This document shows positions 14,301 through 25,440 of a stretch of 64,000 nt of DNA, in pieces. The DNA is from Lytechinus variegatus (taxonomy: Eukaryota; Echinodermata; Echinoidea; Temnopleuroida; Toxopneustidae). Made by a program: the position numbers and the translations under genes. Each line of letters starts with the position of its first letter. Position 1 is the stretch's first letter. The notes under the pieces are model-generated. The model did not search any database. It had not been told where the DNA came from and was given only the letters and a program-made list of their open reading frames with translations. The stretch is from assembly GCF_018143015.1 (NCBI RefSeq), contig NC_054741.1:61315197-61379196 (forward strand), written 5' to 3'.

Positions 14301-16850
14301 GAGCCTATAAAAGGGAGTCCATTCCTTGGAATCCTGGAACAGTACTACGGCAGAAACAGGAGTTGGAGGAGAAGATGAGGGACGGGAGTCCGACATCGTC
14401 TGTGTCAATGAAGTTTGATTGCGAGGTAGAGGAAGAAAGTGAAGAAGAGAAATCGGACATTCAAGTTGTTTCAATTGTTGATGAGCTGGCCTCATCTGCG
14501 GCAGGAAGCATGCAAGGTTGCTCTACGGCTTCACCAGAAACAAAACATGAAGTCAGAAATATAAATAGGACTGATAATGGACAGTGTGAAAAGCTACAAG
14601 ATTGTAGCGTGGACAATGCAGAAAATTCCTCAGCACCTATGGATATAGCTGAAGCAACAGGCAACCATAGATCGTCTGTCTACACCACTTCTGGTGAAGA
14701 GATCCAGCTTTCGATGGGCTTGGTGGAGCGACATAAGAGAGAATTTGAGCAGAAGAAAGCAGCAGAGGTACTCCAGCAGGATACTGAGACCGATGCTGCA
14801 GTGGACAGTGCAACGGCTTCTCCCAGCCGTGATAGGAGCAGTCCTAGAGTGTGTGATTCCATGCTGGAAGAAGGAATGGAGGTTGATGAAGGAGGTTGCA
14901 TCTCAACAGCCTATCCAGACGAAGGAAGTCGCTGGAAGGTTGGAGATGTCAGAAGGCACACTATGGAACTTGAAGAGAGAATGGAGCTGGGTAAGTCATT
15001 TGATAGACTGGGGGACATTTCATACAGCTTTTTGTAAGTTTCCCTTTATAAATGACTGGTGACCCTTTCTTGTGCTAAGAGATATCTTCTCACGTCTTCC
15101 AGTAATGTGTAAAATAAACCACCCTGGGCCCGTACTCATAAAACCTGAATAAGTATAATCATCTGATTACATAAACCACAGTACACAAGTAAATGGTTAC
15201 TAGACTAATTTGTTAAAATTTGATTAATATGGGCCCTATTTGATACCAGTTCCAAATATGCATATATTTTTCAAGTAATGGCCGATTTTGACAACCTGAA
15301 AGCTTTCCTGACCTTGACATATGTGATGTGAATTATATTTTCCCATGACATATGTTGTGCTCAGAAGGAGGCAAGATGCAATTTGATAGATAATGAGGAA
15401 AATTCGAAAAAAATTTGTACAAAGCAAATGGAGTTTTCCACCAAATCAGCTATTTTGAAGCATATTTGCCAATTTGAGGATCCTTTCCATTGGTTTCGTC
15501 AGACATAGCATTAAGCTATGTTACCAAACTGGATTCCAAACATTTTAGCTTATTTATTATTAACAAGTTTGGGGAATTCTCTTTGCATAGGCGGATGCAG
15601 ATTTGACTCTATATAACCATAGTATTCTTTGATTAGTCATCCTAATGATTTACTGGTTTTATTTCAACTCACAGCATCTTCGCCCAGTCCCACCAAGAAA
15701 TCGGCATTCCGGCTTGATCGCGATGGAGATGATCAATCGGGGCTGACCAAGGAGGAGTTGAAAAATATCCAAGAGATGGACATTCCTGTGAGATCGTCTA
15801 GTCCTGTAGGTGCAGCCCTAGAGAAGAAAGGTTAGTGTCCCTTCAGGTGCTACGAGCATAAACATTTCCCCCATATTGAAGCACTTTTAAAAAGTCATAA
15901 AAAATAAGGGTGAAGGTAGAGGGACTGATGTTTTGCAACCAGTTGGTAGGAAATGTATTTGACATTTCATATCTGCCCAGAAAAGGCTATGTTAACTGGC
16001 TCATTTCGAAAAATTGATCAATGTAATAAGAAAAAAATGAAATAGATATCTTTCATCACCTAAAACAGTAAAATAGCCCTAATTTTTCCACTGATTAAAT
16101 AGTTCCAAAAGCTGAGTGATTTTTCTTCACTATTTGGGAAAAGGAAGTTCAGTGCTTGCCCTTCCTAAAATCAGTGTTAGATGACAAATCATGTGCATAC
16201 ACTTTTGTCAATCAGCTATGTCATATCAAAATTCTTTGGAATGGGTTGGGTCAAATAAATATTGTTTGTCTGTCTGTTATGATTACGCTCAAATAATCTC
16301 TCAATAGAATTTGAATTATGTAAACATATTTGAATGTATGACATTGTTTTGACAACAATTTTCATTCAAATTTTATTTTGTATGTTTTTCCTTTGTTTTA
16401 ACAGAGGAATCAGAAGGTATGATGGGCGTTGCTGAACAAGTCCATAAGTTAGAACTCAAAAGATGTCGTTCCATAGCAAAGATGTCCGATGAGAAAGTCA
16501 AAGCTCTGAGATCATCTATTGGAGTGACTGATGAGAAAAAGCCTGTCGCCAAACCTAGCTCGTCCATAGAAGCTGCATGCAAGTCAGTGGAAGACGGACC
16601 TCTAGTTGAACTGAAACCAGACATGGTTAGACTCTTTACCAGTCACTTAGGAGAAGGGGCTGCACTAGACCAAAAAGCCAAGGAAGAGAGGAAAACGCGC
16701 AAGAGTGAATCGGACAAGGAATCTACAAGCTCCTCACAATCGAAGGTCAAATCGCAGCATGGCCCCTCCCATCCGTTGAACAAGCTTGCACGAGGGGGTG
16801 CAGGAGGGCGGGGCACTAGTGGACGAGGGAAATTTTATAGTACCATGTGA
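5321..16850 (+). CDS. SSH: Slingshot-family protein phosphatase (cofilin phosphatase), 12 exons readable, 5' end missing
   Basis: Slingshot phosphatases dephosphorylate ADF/cofilin at its inhibitory N-terminal serine and so promote actin turnover at F-actin. Twelve exons with GT-AG junctions and matching phases (listed separately) join to 1,048 codons plus stop. Visible residues 1-172 match the SSH N-terminal domain (RPEDTIKM, AVRLESS, GDGGFSVTTG, FKPVSIQAMWSALQ). About 174-230 is a DEK-C-like helical domain. About 236-380 is the dual-specificity phosphatase domain, with the P-loop HCKMGISRSAST (Cys326, Arg332) and a probable general-acid Asp in VRLFDD. The tail is acidic and Ser-rich with four related basic/coiled modules, and ends KFYSTM, close to the family C-terminus. 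Family identity is very secure. The start codon and first exons were not found. Confidence 0.96.
6150..6400 (+). CDS. SSH: SSH exon b
   Basis: Acceptor ATTACAG after a C run, donor GTAAGC; ends in phase 2, splitting a Trp codon. It encodes AVRLESS...ILGVDII...GDGGFSVTTG...FKPVSIQAMW, the best conserved part of the SSH N-terminal domain. Confidence 0.95.
7170..7360 (+). repeat. tRNA-derived SINE-like fragment
   Basis: GTAGTTCAAACCCC followed by GGCCACG resembles a tRNA T-arm / Pol III B box. The downstream body is non-coding. The A box is not clear, so this is a candidate only. Confidence 0.35.
7594..7791 (+). CDS. SSH: SSH exon c
   Basis: Acceptor CCTCTCAG, donor GTGAGT; phase 1 in, phase 2 out. 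It encodes SALQALYRACDLARAHNY and then a variable segment ending NYLYNR. A decayed copy of its 3' part lies in the following intron. Confidence 0.94.
7902..8025 (+). pseudogene. Decayed duplicate of SSH exon c and its donor region
   Basis: The string TTTACCAGACATGATATCAC and what follows repeats exon c from about 7733 onward, through the old donor and into the flanking intron, about 180 bp downstream. The copy has an in-frame stop (CCATAG), a small deletion in the CTCTACAAC region, and GTGAGT changed to ATGATT at the donor. It reads as a dead tandem exon duplication. Confidence 0.8.
8045..8110 (+). repeat. tRNA-like SINE head
   Basis: An A-box-like GGTGTAGTGGTT and a T-arm-like GGGACAAATCCC are bracketed by TGTTGTGG and CCACAGCA, which pair as an acceptor stem with one G-T pair. 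This looks like a tRNA-derived SINE head rather than a functional tRNA, because no clear anticodon arm can be drawn. A further GTTCGAATCC lies at about 8130. Confidence 0.4.
8513..8618 (+). CDS. SSH: SSH exon d
   Basis: Acceptor GTCTAG, donor ATG|GTAAGA; phase 2 in, phase 0 out. It encodes GRYCPTEDELTRRFIF and then the start of the DEK-C-like domain (LKEVMIQCDLEAVTSRM). Confidence 0.93.
8789..9158. mobile_element. Palindromic (fold-back) MITE, copy 1
   Basis: The left arm (CAAAGGTGGTTTTGAAAACC, then GGTTTATGCAGATTTC, then GATGCACGCTTTT) returns inverted on the right arm with ATGAGTCCACTGTTT at the centre. A better preserved copy is at 22741-23136. It lies within an SSH intron and has no coding capacity. 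Confidence 0.8.
9543..9671 (+). CDS. SSH: SSH exon e
   Basis: Acceptor TCTTACAG, donor TTG|GTAAGT; 43 codons, phase 0 on both sides. It encodes the end of the DEK-C-like domain (LKEYKQFIDKQILLIYGQLD) and enters the phosphatase domain (SATKIFDHIYL). Confidence 0.95.
9798..10520. mobile_element. TTAA-flanked, piggyBac-like MITE
   Basis: TTAA at 9798-9801 and 10517-10520 flank inverted ends: TCCTATCTAAGCCGGGG on the left and the reverse complement of CCCTATCTAGGCCGGGG on the right. TTAA duplications and C-rich ends fit piggyBac-type mobilisation. The interior is non-coding, with a G/C hairpin just inside the left end. It sits in the SSH intron between exons e and f. Confidence 0.8.
10759..10805 (+). 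CDS. SSH: SSH exon f
   Basis: Acceptor ATCTTCAG, donor GG|GTAGGT; ends in phase 2. It encodes GSEWNATDLDELEEHG, the conserved GSEWNA signature that opens the SSH catalytic domain. Confidence 0.95.
11245..11340 (+). pseudogene. Decayed duplicate of SSH exon g
   Basis: Compared with 11528-11625, this stretch keeps CATTACAATGTG, GCCTGTTTGATG and CCTTGAATCACTG, with scattered substitutions. The TGG codon of exon g is TGA here, and the 3' part runs into a GAATTT hexamer repeat. It is an untranslatable relic of the exon that carries the putative general-acid aspartate. Confidence 0.85.
11333..11455 (+). repeat. (TTTGAA)n / TTTGCA hexamer repeat
   Basis: About 20 hexamer units (TTTGAA, TTTGCA, TTTAAA variants) lie directly between the exon-g relic and exon g. 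The hexanucleotide period explains the short open frame of alternating Asn/Leu found here, which is not a gene. Confidence 0.9.
11489..11635 (+). CDS. SSH: SSH exon g
   Basis: Acceptor TTTCAACAG, donor AA|GTGAGT; phase 2 on both sides. It encodes GYILNITKECDNFFPERFQY, then VRLFDDVEENLLNHWNATYK. The FDD aspartate is the likely general acid of the dual-specificity phosphatase fold. Confidence 0.96.
12132..12192 (+). CDS. SSH: SSH exon h, phosphatase P-loop
   Basis: Acceptor AATTTACAG, donor ACG|GTAAGC. It encodes EAGSKALVHCKMGISRSAST. The catalytic Cys codon is at 12160-12162 and the P-loop Arg codon at 12178-12180, so the active site is intact. Confidence 0.97.
12537..12860. repeat. Repeat fragment related to the GTCTCACCT-bounded family
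   Basis: It begins TTTTTGTCTCGCCTGAACGA, like the ends of the large repeats at 25441-27020 and 57129-58238, and contains TCAAAGGTCATCTAGGGGTC with several AGGTCA-like half-sites. It is a degenerate single copy in the SSH intron between exons h and i. Confidence 0.5.
13138..13277 (+). CDS. SSH: SSH exon i
   Basis: Acceptor TTCGATAG, donor AG|GTTAGT; ends in phase 2. It encodes VIAYAMKEYGMTLEDALAFV, then KAKRPIIRPNEAFMKQLQVY, the end of the catalytic domain. Confidence 0.96.
13594..14990 (+). CDS. SSH: SSH exon j, long tail exon
   Basis: Acceptor TACTCTAG, donor G|GTAAGT; 1,397 bp. It begins SRQRHRMFRCKSESSLSRSES, the counterpart of the SKQRHNKLWR region next to the catalytic domain. The rest is acidic and low in conserved domains, with modules PGTVLRQKQELEEKM (about 14331-14375), MGLVERHKREFEQKK (about 14715-14760) and VGDVRRHTMELEERM (about 14940-14985). 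Confidence 0.95.
15675..15830 (+). CDS. SSH: SSH exon k
   Basis: Acceptor CAACTCACAG, donor AAAG|GTTAGT; phase 1 on both sides, 156 bp. It encodes a Ser/Pro-rich segment (ASSPSPTKKSAFRLD, RSSSPVGAALEKK) without a recognised domain. Confidence 0.85.
16405..16850 (+). CDS. SSH: SSH terminal coding exon
   Basis: Acceptor TTTTAACAG; entry in phase 1; stop TGA at 16848-16850. It includes GVAEQVHKLELKRCRSIAKM, the counterpart of the conserved ...RS.SLAKLG motif of vertebrate SSH tails. It ends in a Gly/Arg-rich stretch and KFYSTM, comparable to the NPFYNTM end of vertebrate family members. Confidence 0.93.
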
Positions 16851-19800
16851 TATCATTGTCTTCCATCCGTTGATCAAAAGTGCTCTGTTAAAGTGTGTGT
16901 CTTACTGTGTACATGTAGCTCTTTCGTGTAGATTCCTTTTGATCAGCTTTATACTGTAAAAATCAATGTGTGAACACATTGAAGCTTTTTATTCTGGAAA
17001 TGTAGCAGAAATAAGGTGGCATGAATTGGGTGGAGTCATGCACAATGTTTGTGAATGCTAGGAGATCAATTATGAATTAGTTTCTGTCTTTCTGCCATTT
17101 TCTCTTCTTTTCATACTTTTAGGATGCAAACCAAGCTTAAGATAAGCATCAATACACTCAATATTTTAAGAAACCAAGTTTTGAATTTTCGTCCATTCAT
17201 CAAAGTAATAATTCGGATTTGATTTTATCATTCATGACTCCTGCAGACAGGCAGTCTCCCTTAAAAACAGATTCTCACCAATATGGTTTCACAATTGTAA
17301 TAATGTTTGATTCTTTTAAAGCACATGACACAAGATTGTCCTTATCACTTAAGAGAAAATACGTTTGGCTTATTGGCTTAACAGATTGTTAGACTTAACT
17401 TTTGTGAAGCACCCTCAATTTTCCTTGGATCTCCTACGTCTCAACACAATACACCAAAGAGTACCAACATTATGCATTACCCTGTTATCAACATTGTTTC
17501 TTCATTGATCATAACATGTGATGGTGTCTTGTGAAGATCACTGTTATTTATTTAACAAGAACGTGTGATGGTGTTTTATGAAGAGAACTTCTCGTGGGAA
17601 ATTTTAGAGGTTTTAGTCATACATATTGTGTATGAATCAGACCCTGGATCTTGTTGTTGTCCTCTTTTTCGTCATCTACATTTTCTTTCTCATCTTCCTC
17701 CTCTCCCTTCTTCTGTTGCTTATTCTTCACGTTGCTCTCTCCTCTTCTTTCCTTAAATTGTACTCTAACTTTTTATTCTTCTTAATCTCAACCTTTCTTT
17801 CTTCTCTTCTTCCTTTCATTCATTGTATTTAAATTTTAACTTCTTTTTTTTCTTGTCAAGGTGCTTCAAATTTATCTGAATGTCTAAATCTTCCCTCTTT
17901 TATAGCTGCTTTCTGTAACATGTAAATCCTTTTAACTGAAATTTATAGAAACTTGAATGAAATATTAGTTGTGTTAGATGTTAGTTGGCTTTCTTCAGAC
18001 TTTTCTCTTGAACTCTGTCACATAGATTATGTGAAACAAAAAAAATACGCATTTTGAGAGGGTCATGTGAGAATTCTATGATAGCATAGATCTTGTAGAT
18101 TTGGGATTTAATTGTTAATCTTGGAATCCATAGGCATTTAGGAGATATCCACTGCTTAGGACAAGATAATTGAAAATTAGGAAGAATGAAAATGTTTGTA
18201 TTTTTTTCTATGATGTATTGGAAAGTGAGATTTTGACAAGAGATTCAGTTTGATCTAATGCAAAAAGATTTAAATGTTGAATGATTGCTTATTATGCTTT
18301 TCATGTAAGCCTGAGCTAGAGTACCATTGATATTTCATTTTCTGATTTAGCTTTTTGTTTAAGGTTCGAGTGTAAATGATGCATCTGTCCATGTCGGTGT
18401 AATGCTTTTGTCAAGTGAATTTGATATTTTCTATTATCATTTTACATTAATCAAAAGCAGGAATTAGACCCATTGACATTCATATTACTACATATTTTAA
18501 TAACGTAGGGATAGAATTTTGACAAATGATAAGAATATTTATCATCTTAATCTAGTACATGTTTTGTTATTTGTGTGTTTTTAATGAATAATACATAACA
18601 ATTTATAGCAATAATCTAATATTAATGACATTTACTATATTTAAAAAAAAGATGATGCATGTTCTTTATAAAACTGAATTGACCATATATATTGTAATGC
18701 AACTCATTTTAATAATCCTGATCTTCTTAAACACTTCAGATCTAGATAAAACAAGATAGTCAAGAATAAATGATGATAAGAGACCAATGTTTTTTCTAGT
18801 CTTGGACCAAAAAGCTGATGTTATACCCAATTAAGTACTTTCCATCTTCATATTTTCATGCCATGTATTAATTGAATAACTCTTGAATCTTTCTTTCATT
18901 TCTGCATCCTTTATGAACATATTTCGTAAGATGTTACTTTCAAGTGCAAACCTCTGTCCAATGAATAAGTTTATTGTCAAAATAGCTAAAAACTTGCCTC
19001 CATTTTAATTTTAAATTTTCAATATAAAATAGATCAGGTTTAATGGGAAATTTATGAAAACTTTAAGTATTAACCTATGGGGGGTATTATTACTTTTGGA
19101 AATCTGTTTTCCTATCAAAATTTGGTTTCTTGCAAGATACAAATCTAATGGACAACCCCCTTCTCTCTCTCCTCCCCCCTTTTCACTTTGCTGGTCACCC
19201 CTAGGGCAGCATTTCATGAAACAAATGGTGATTTTCATTGACTGTTGTTATAAGCTACTGAATCTTTGCATCTGATTGGCTCAGAACAAGCTAGTCAGTC
19301 AAAAGGACTTTTTCTTTCATGACACGTTCCTCAGATATGTGTCATTTTTCAATTTTCACCCTCCTTGCAATGTTTCAAAGACTGATATTCATGATACCGT
19401 TTCTATATTCATATGTTCTCTTTTCTATAAAATCTTGCCAAATATAAAACATACTTCAATTTTTGCTTCCTTATATTATATATAAACCCCCTTCTCGTAA
19501 CAGTTTTTATGATTGTATTTATTAGCTATTTTATAAAAAAAGAAAAATCTTATGTTATATGTTTCATTATGAATATACACGTTTATGTCAAGATTACATA
19601 TTGATATGTTCCATTTATTGGTCGTGGTTGTATATATACATCATTGAAAGACAGCCATATGCTATTGTACATAGATAGATTTTGTTTATTTTGTTACTGT
19701 ATCATATATGTTGTATATATTTATAATGTCCATTATAAAATCTGTATAATTTTATCCGACTGATATTTGTTTTCTTTTTTTATTTGTATCATCATTTTGC

Positions 19801-20576
19801 CCCCACCCAAGACACTTGTTTTGAATTTCAATGTGATAATTAGATCATTTCACAATATAAAATATTTGTTTAAATGCAAAATGCATTTTTGTGTATTGCT
19901 GAATACGAGGGATACCATACATCAGTTAAAAATACATGGATGTATATTTAAGCATAACAAATATGTACTGGTAGTTCATGCATTCCAAACATTTGCAAGT
20001 TGGATTCTTCTTATTAAAATACATGTACTTCTTTTTCTTTTTGATGGTGATTTCTGATTGTCCAAGGTGTATTTTTAAGGAGGATGGTGATACAGGATAG
20101 GAGTTAGTGTTGCCACAGGTGTTTTTTTTTCCTGAGTGATGCGAGTAGTTGGATAAGGGTTTGGGATGCAGAAATGTTTGAGATAAGTGTTTATATTTGG
20201 CTTAACGCACAGAATATCCACAGTCCTGAGCAAATGTCATTGGAATAAATGAATCCTGAAATTAGCAGGGGACATTTAAATATCTGTCATCATTTTGGCA
20301 TTGCTCTAAATATGCCTTGTAGGCTGGTGCATTTCTTTACCAAGTGACTCAAAATAATAATGATTATAGTGTCTATATCAACGATTATATCAATTATGAT
20401 GACAATATCAATTTGTAGTGCATACAGATGTAAAATGAACCAAAAAAAAATCCCTTTTCAGTATAAAACTAATTCTCAAGTATGGAATGGGACAACAATT
20501 TTAGGATATAATCTTTGTATAGGTTTCCCAAATGCAGTGACTGATTTTTTTAAGATCATTCTTCAAAGGAACTTTA
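16851..20576. other. SSH 3' flank / probable long 3' UTR and spacer
   Basis: No coding exon recognised. The AT-rich sequence has many AATAAA-like strings, so the polyadenylation site cannot be fixed. A dispersed repeat piece (19203-19290) matches 604-616 plus 1094-1165. A T/C-rich stretch lies at 17660-17850. Confidence 0.5.
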
Positions 20577-21130
20577 TTAAAGGTGAAGTCCACCCCAGAA
20601 AAATGTTGATTTAAATAGAGAAAAATCAAACAAGCATAATGCTGAAAATTTCATCAAAATTGGATGTAAAATATGACAGTTTAATAGAATATTGCTTATT
20701 TTTCACAAAACAGTGATATGCACAACTCAAATGAGACAGTTATATTGTTTGAATTATACAATATTTATTTTTTTATAAATTTGACAATAAAGACCAACTT
20801 GACTGAATCATGTAGTATTAAACAATGCTCATTCCATGTGTTCAGGGAGGAATTAATTGTTGTTTCACATGACAATGTGGAGAAAAATAGAATATTCCCT
20901 ATTTCATATAATAAAATACAAAAGAAATAGTGAGTGGATGACATCATCAGTCTCATTTTGATACCCACCTAAATGCGCATATAACTGTTTTGTGAAATTA
21001 AGCAAAATTTTGATATGTCATAACTTTCTTATTTTACATCCGATTTTGATGAAATTTTCAGTGTTATTCTTGTTGGATTTTTCTCTTTTTATTCAAATCA
21101 ACTTTATGTTGACATGGACTTGTCCTTTAA
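20577..21130. mobile_element. TTAA-flanked MITE, family AAAGGxxAAGTCCACCC, copy A
   Basis: TTAA at 20577-20580 and 21127-21130 flank inverted ends (AGGTGAAGTCCACCCC and the reverse complement of GGACTTGTCCT). The interior is shared with copy B at 27469-28059 (for example TGAAAATTTCATCAAAATYG). It is non-coding. Confidence 0.85.
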
Positions 21131-22740
21131 GGAAAAATATATTATATTGGGGACCAAAGCCGATTGACAGTAACTCACTACATGATAATAAGTTTGGAAT
21201 GCTTGAATGAATAGGCCAATATAATTCACAAGATTGGACCTTGATTCCAAAACTTAAATAGGCTCTTCAAATTTGATTCTGTTGAGCTATTCTTCTAACT
21301 TTATATTTCAGTCCAAGTTTTATGTCAAAATAAAAACTATGGCAGTTATGCAAGTTTTGCAGAAATATTGTATAAGGTACATTTTAAAACATATAGAATC
21401 ATTTGTACTTTAGACAGAAAAAAAAGAAACATTGGGAACGATTCTTATGTAGTCCTAATAGGATAGGCACCCCTTAAATGACTCACTTCAATTTTGACCA
21501 AAATCGTATTCCATGAAATGAAAATTAAGATTTTTGTCTTGGCTCAAATTAGAGAATTCAAACTATTGTAATTGCAATTGATTTTCATGCATTGAAATGG
21601 ACTTGTAAAAAAATTATCTATATGACCAAAACAAAGAGCACATTTCATGATGTAGAACTATGTATATCAATTAAAACATTATGTGAAATGTTTGGAAAAG
21701 GCCATTTCCATGACCATATATATGTTTTACATGACCTTATCTAATCCTTGGTTACATCTAAAGTTAAAGATCATAGCAATGTATAATCTTTTGACTATGC
21801 TGAAGATAGTTTCAACATTTTTAGAGAAAAAGACTATGTTTGATAAATGATTTGTAAAGATATAAATATGAAATTCCTTTCTTAAGTTACCCCCCCCCCC
21901 CTTGGAGGAAAAGTTATTGTACATTCCTGAATTGACGATAGTACAGCACCAATTATATTTATCTCTGTACGAAAAGGTATTTTTTTTGTTAGTGTGGTTG
22001 CATCTCAAATTTATTGCTATCAACAAAGCATCAGTGTTGTAGAATTGATTTATAAATTATAACACTATCTATGGAAGCATATTTTGTGTGTTTCTGTTTG
22101 TGTAAATTTGCAAAGCATCCAAAATTGTTCAATTCTTGTTCGATTTGTAATGTAAGACGTAACATGTTTATGTATTTTTGTGCTTTGGTTTTTACTGGCA
22201 AAGTGAACATAAAAATTCAATTTTATTTGCTAGAGTTATATAGCAGGATGGCTTGGTCATTGATGATAAATGGGAAAGCAGTGCAGTATAATAAATGTTG
22301 AAAAAAAAATTGCTATCATTATTTTATGAAATTGTAAATGGTAGAATCTATGGGTGGCAGTGCAGAGCGTCTTGGAGATTATAATAAAGGGTCTTGGTTT
22401 GGAGACTGGCTGTTTCTGAATCTAGTCAATCAAAAAGAAACCTAAGAGTGGTGTCATATTTGTTTATTCTTTTGTTTGATTTTGAGAAAAAATAGTTAAA
22501 GTAAAAATTAGAGATGAGGGAAAGCTGCTGGTAATGCTTTGATGAAATCATTACCAGTTAACTAAATGTTTTTAATGCAGATTTAATTTGCCCAATTGTA
22601 TCAACTGTCCATAAATTCTGTGGGGTACTAATCCAGAGTTCCGGCGCTGCGTGCGCAAACCCCCATTCGCCATAAAATGTTGTCTTGACAACTAATACAT
22701 TATACAAATCTATCAAGACTTACATACATCGAGACATCAA
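21131..22740. other. Spacer, no gene recognised
   Basis: AT-rich sequence with a C run at about 21891-21901. Several short open frames have no recognisable features. Possible polyadenylation signals (AATAAA near 22289 and 22383) are not assignable to a gene. Confidence 0.5.
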
Positions 22741-23136
22741 GGCCCAAATTCACAAAGGTGGTTTTTAAAACCCTCTGTTGAACCCTTGGTTTATGCAGAT
22801 TTCCTGTATAAATTACGCTTAATTTAGCGCGTATCAGATTCATGCATAAAACATGCCCAATGCTGATGCGCGCTTTTGTCAGTGTGCCAAATTCATGAGT
22901 CCACTGTTTGGAGACTGGACTCGTGAAAAAAACAGTGGACTCATGAATAAAATAGCATGGATAACCACAGCAACAGGCGTCAATTTGGCACACTGTGACA
23001 AAAGTGCGCATTAGCAATGGAAATTTTTTATACATGTGCCCGATACGCACTAAATTAAGCGTAGTATATATAGGAAATCTGCATAAACCATGGACTCAAC
23101 CGTGGGTTTTAAAAACCACCTTTGTGAATTTGGGCC
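22741..23136. mobile_element. Palindromic (fold-back) MITE, copy 2
   Basis: Nearly the whole element is one inverted repeat. It starts GGCCCAAATTCACAAAGGTG and ends with the reverse complement. The arms carry GTTTATGCAGATTTCCTG and TTGGCACACTGTGAC-type motifs, with ATGAGTCCACTGTTT at the turn. It is the same family as 8789-9158. Confidence 0.88.
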
Positions 23137-23374
23137 TAAGAGTCCTGCAAAATGTCAATGGGATATACATGTATGTACAAGGGTTCTTGCTCTTTGAGTT
23201 TGTCTTTACACTCTACTGAGATAGTGATTAAAACTATTACAATTGCTTTTGCAATGTTCAGACTTTCTTCTATTTGCTTTCCTGATATTTCTTCACTTTT
23301 TTCAGGGGGGGGGGGGAGGGGAGGTCTTATAGAATAACATGCTATTAGGACTGGATTCCCTTCTAAATACCAGG

Positions 23375-23531
23375 TGGGTGTTTCATAAGCTGTTCGTGTT
23401 CTGACTGGTGATTCTTTCTTATGCGCTAAACCATCACCAATGAACATGTAATGGTATCATTTATCACAAGAAAGGATCACCAGTCGTTATTTAAGTTCTT
23501 AAATTTACAAACAGCTTTATGAAACAGCCCA
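23375..23531. mobile_element. Short MITE with TGGGTGTTTCATAA ends
   Basis: Left TGGGTGTTTCATAAGCTGTT and the reverse complement of right AGCTTTATGAAACAGCCCA form inverted ends over 157 bp. The interior carries the inverted pair CTGGTGATTCTTTCTT / ATCACCAGT. A related single end (GGGTTGTTTCAAGAAAC) occurs near 24276. Confidence 0.7.
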
Positions 23532-25440
23532 CAGATGTGAATTCATATCATCACTAACAATGCAATGGGGAGGTTATTTCACACTACATGTACCTCCAAA
23601 TATTTCAATATCCATAGACACTCATTGGCTATGAATTCCCATTCAAGATGATAGTCCCTTGACTATATGAATACATGTATCAAGTGATGACAGCAATACA
23701 CAAACAAGTCAAGATTTCTTTCATACAATTTTTTTATTGCACCATATTCACAAAACAGATACAAAAGAGTTACAAAAAGAGACCTTTTCAAATATCACTT
23801 CTTCGCCCATTTGGTACAATGTACATGCATTATCTTTAAAAGCATGCATCTCCTCATTAAAATATTTGCCATGTATGACAATTTCTGAAATGTTAATACT
23901 TCAATAAAAACATCCCTGTCTAAAATATGTAAACTATTTCAGGATGAGATGTAAAACATATAAGTAATGAATGATTTTTCAACAGATTATTAACAGAACA
24001 TTGCTTCTGATCAATTAGATTGGACATTAAATCTGATTCTCACTTCAAAGAGGGAGTTGCAAACAATTTACTATCAATTTCAAATGAAGTCCAATTCCAA
24101 AAAAAATCAAGTGTAACAGAGTTGCAAGAAAGTTGAAAATGAAATGAATATAATTTTTGTTTTCATCAAATGACTTACCATTGATTGTGGGACTTGGAAT
24201 TGAACTTAAATTTCCTACAACCCCCTAATGAAACCTTACGTGTACAGTGTAAATTAAAATGCACAAGTCTATAGGGTTGTTTCAAGAAACTTGCAATCAA
24301 TCCTACATTAATGTCAGGTCCCAAAATCAATCATAAGTTGCCATTAATAGTGATATTCTACATCTTGGAATAGAAAGTGTAATCTTCCTTATCGTTTCTT
24401 TTTTAAATAGCTCCCTTTCTCATCTCCAATTCAACACAATCATGGCAGAATACAGTCAATGCATTACAAGTACGCATAAGTCTTCTTGATTTCTTCATTC
24501 ATCGCTTAATGAATATCAAAGATAACTTTTTTCAGCTTTGACCATTATGGTAACGAGCACCATGGTGCTGAAGCACCGAACAAAATTTTTATATTAATAG
24601 AACAAGTTGAAAACATAATATTATAATGTCATCCCGGCAGCCTCCTCTGAACATTTTTTTATTTGAGAGAGCAAAGAATAGCACAGGCACAGTTTTTCTC
24701 CATTCACCTCAATTATAATGAACACCTAATACTGTATTCTGGAAGAAGATCAATTGTCCATGGATAATATATGACTGACATGGTATTCATATAGAAAGTG
24801 ATATCAAATTCTATCATGTAAAGAATGAAATGAATTGGTCATACAAAGACATCTAAACACAAATAAGCTATTGATATATGTTTAATACAACTGTCAGGGG
24901 TGACATGTCGGAATGAGAGCATTGCTAGATTTATATCTTAAAAGGGAATTCAGCCTTGGTCATAAAATGTTGCATTGGAGTGGAGAAAAATAAATAAGTG
25001 AGAATGGTGAAAGTTTGAAAGAAATCAGACAAGCAATAAGTAAGTATGGCTGTTTTAAAGTTACGATCCCTAAGACTATGTAGATTTCAAATTGGCAACT
25101 GAGTAAGTGAATTATGACAAGAGCAAGGACAACTTTCCCATAGGCCATGTACTTAATTATCAGGGGTTTGAGGTTTTCTCCTAATTACCAATTCCCCTAG
25201 GGGAAGAAATCTAAATATAACCCAGGTAGTATATTTTGTTGTGCCCTCATAAAAGAAAAGTATAATTTAAAGTAAAACCTTTTTTAATCAAATGACATTT
25301 TGGCAATTTTATGTATTGGAGTACATGTACATGAAAATGTAGTCCTTGCCTTGCATCACTTTGCCTTGCATCACTATGACATGACATATGCAGCCAATTT
25401 GAAGTCTCCATGTGTGTAGTGATTACCAGTACTTACAACT
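23532..25440. other. Spacer, no gene recognised
   Basis: No coding exon recognised. On the minus strand GCAATAAAA near 23740 could be a polyadenylation signal for a minus-strand transcript, but nothing links it to the gene at 31.6 kb. Confidence 0.4.

Noticed and set aside
14680..15062. Open frames antisense to or shifted within the long SSH tail exon
   Set aside because: Shadows of the SSH frame; only the SSH frame joins neighbouring exons and matches the family.
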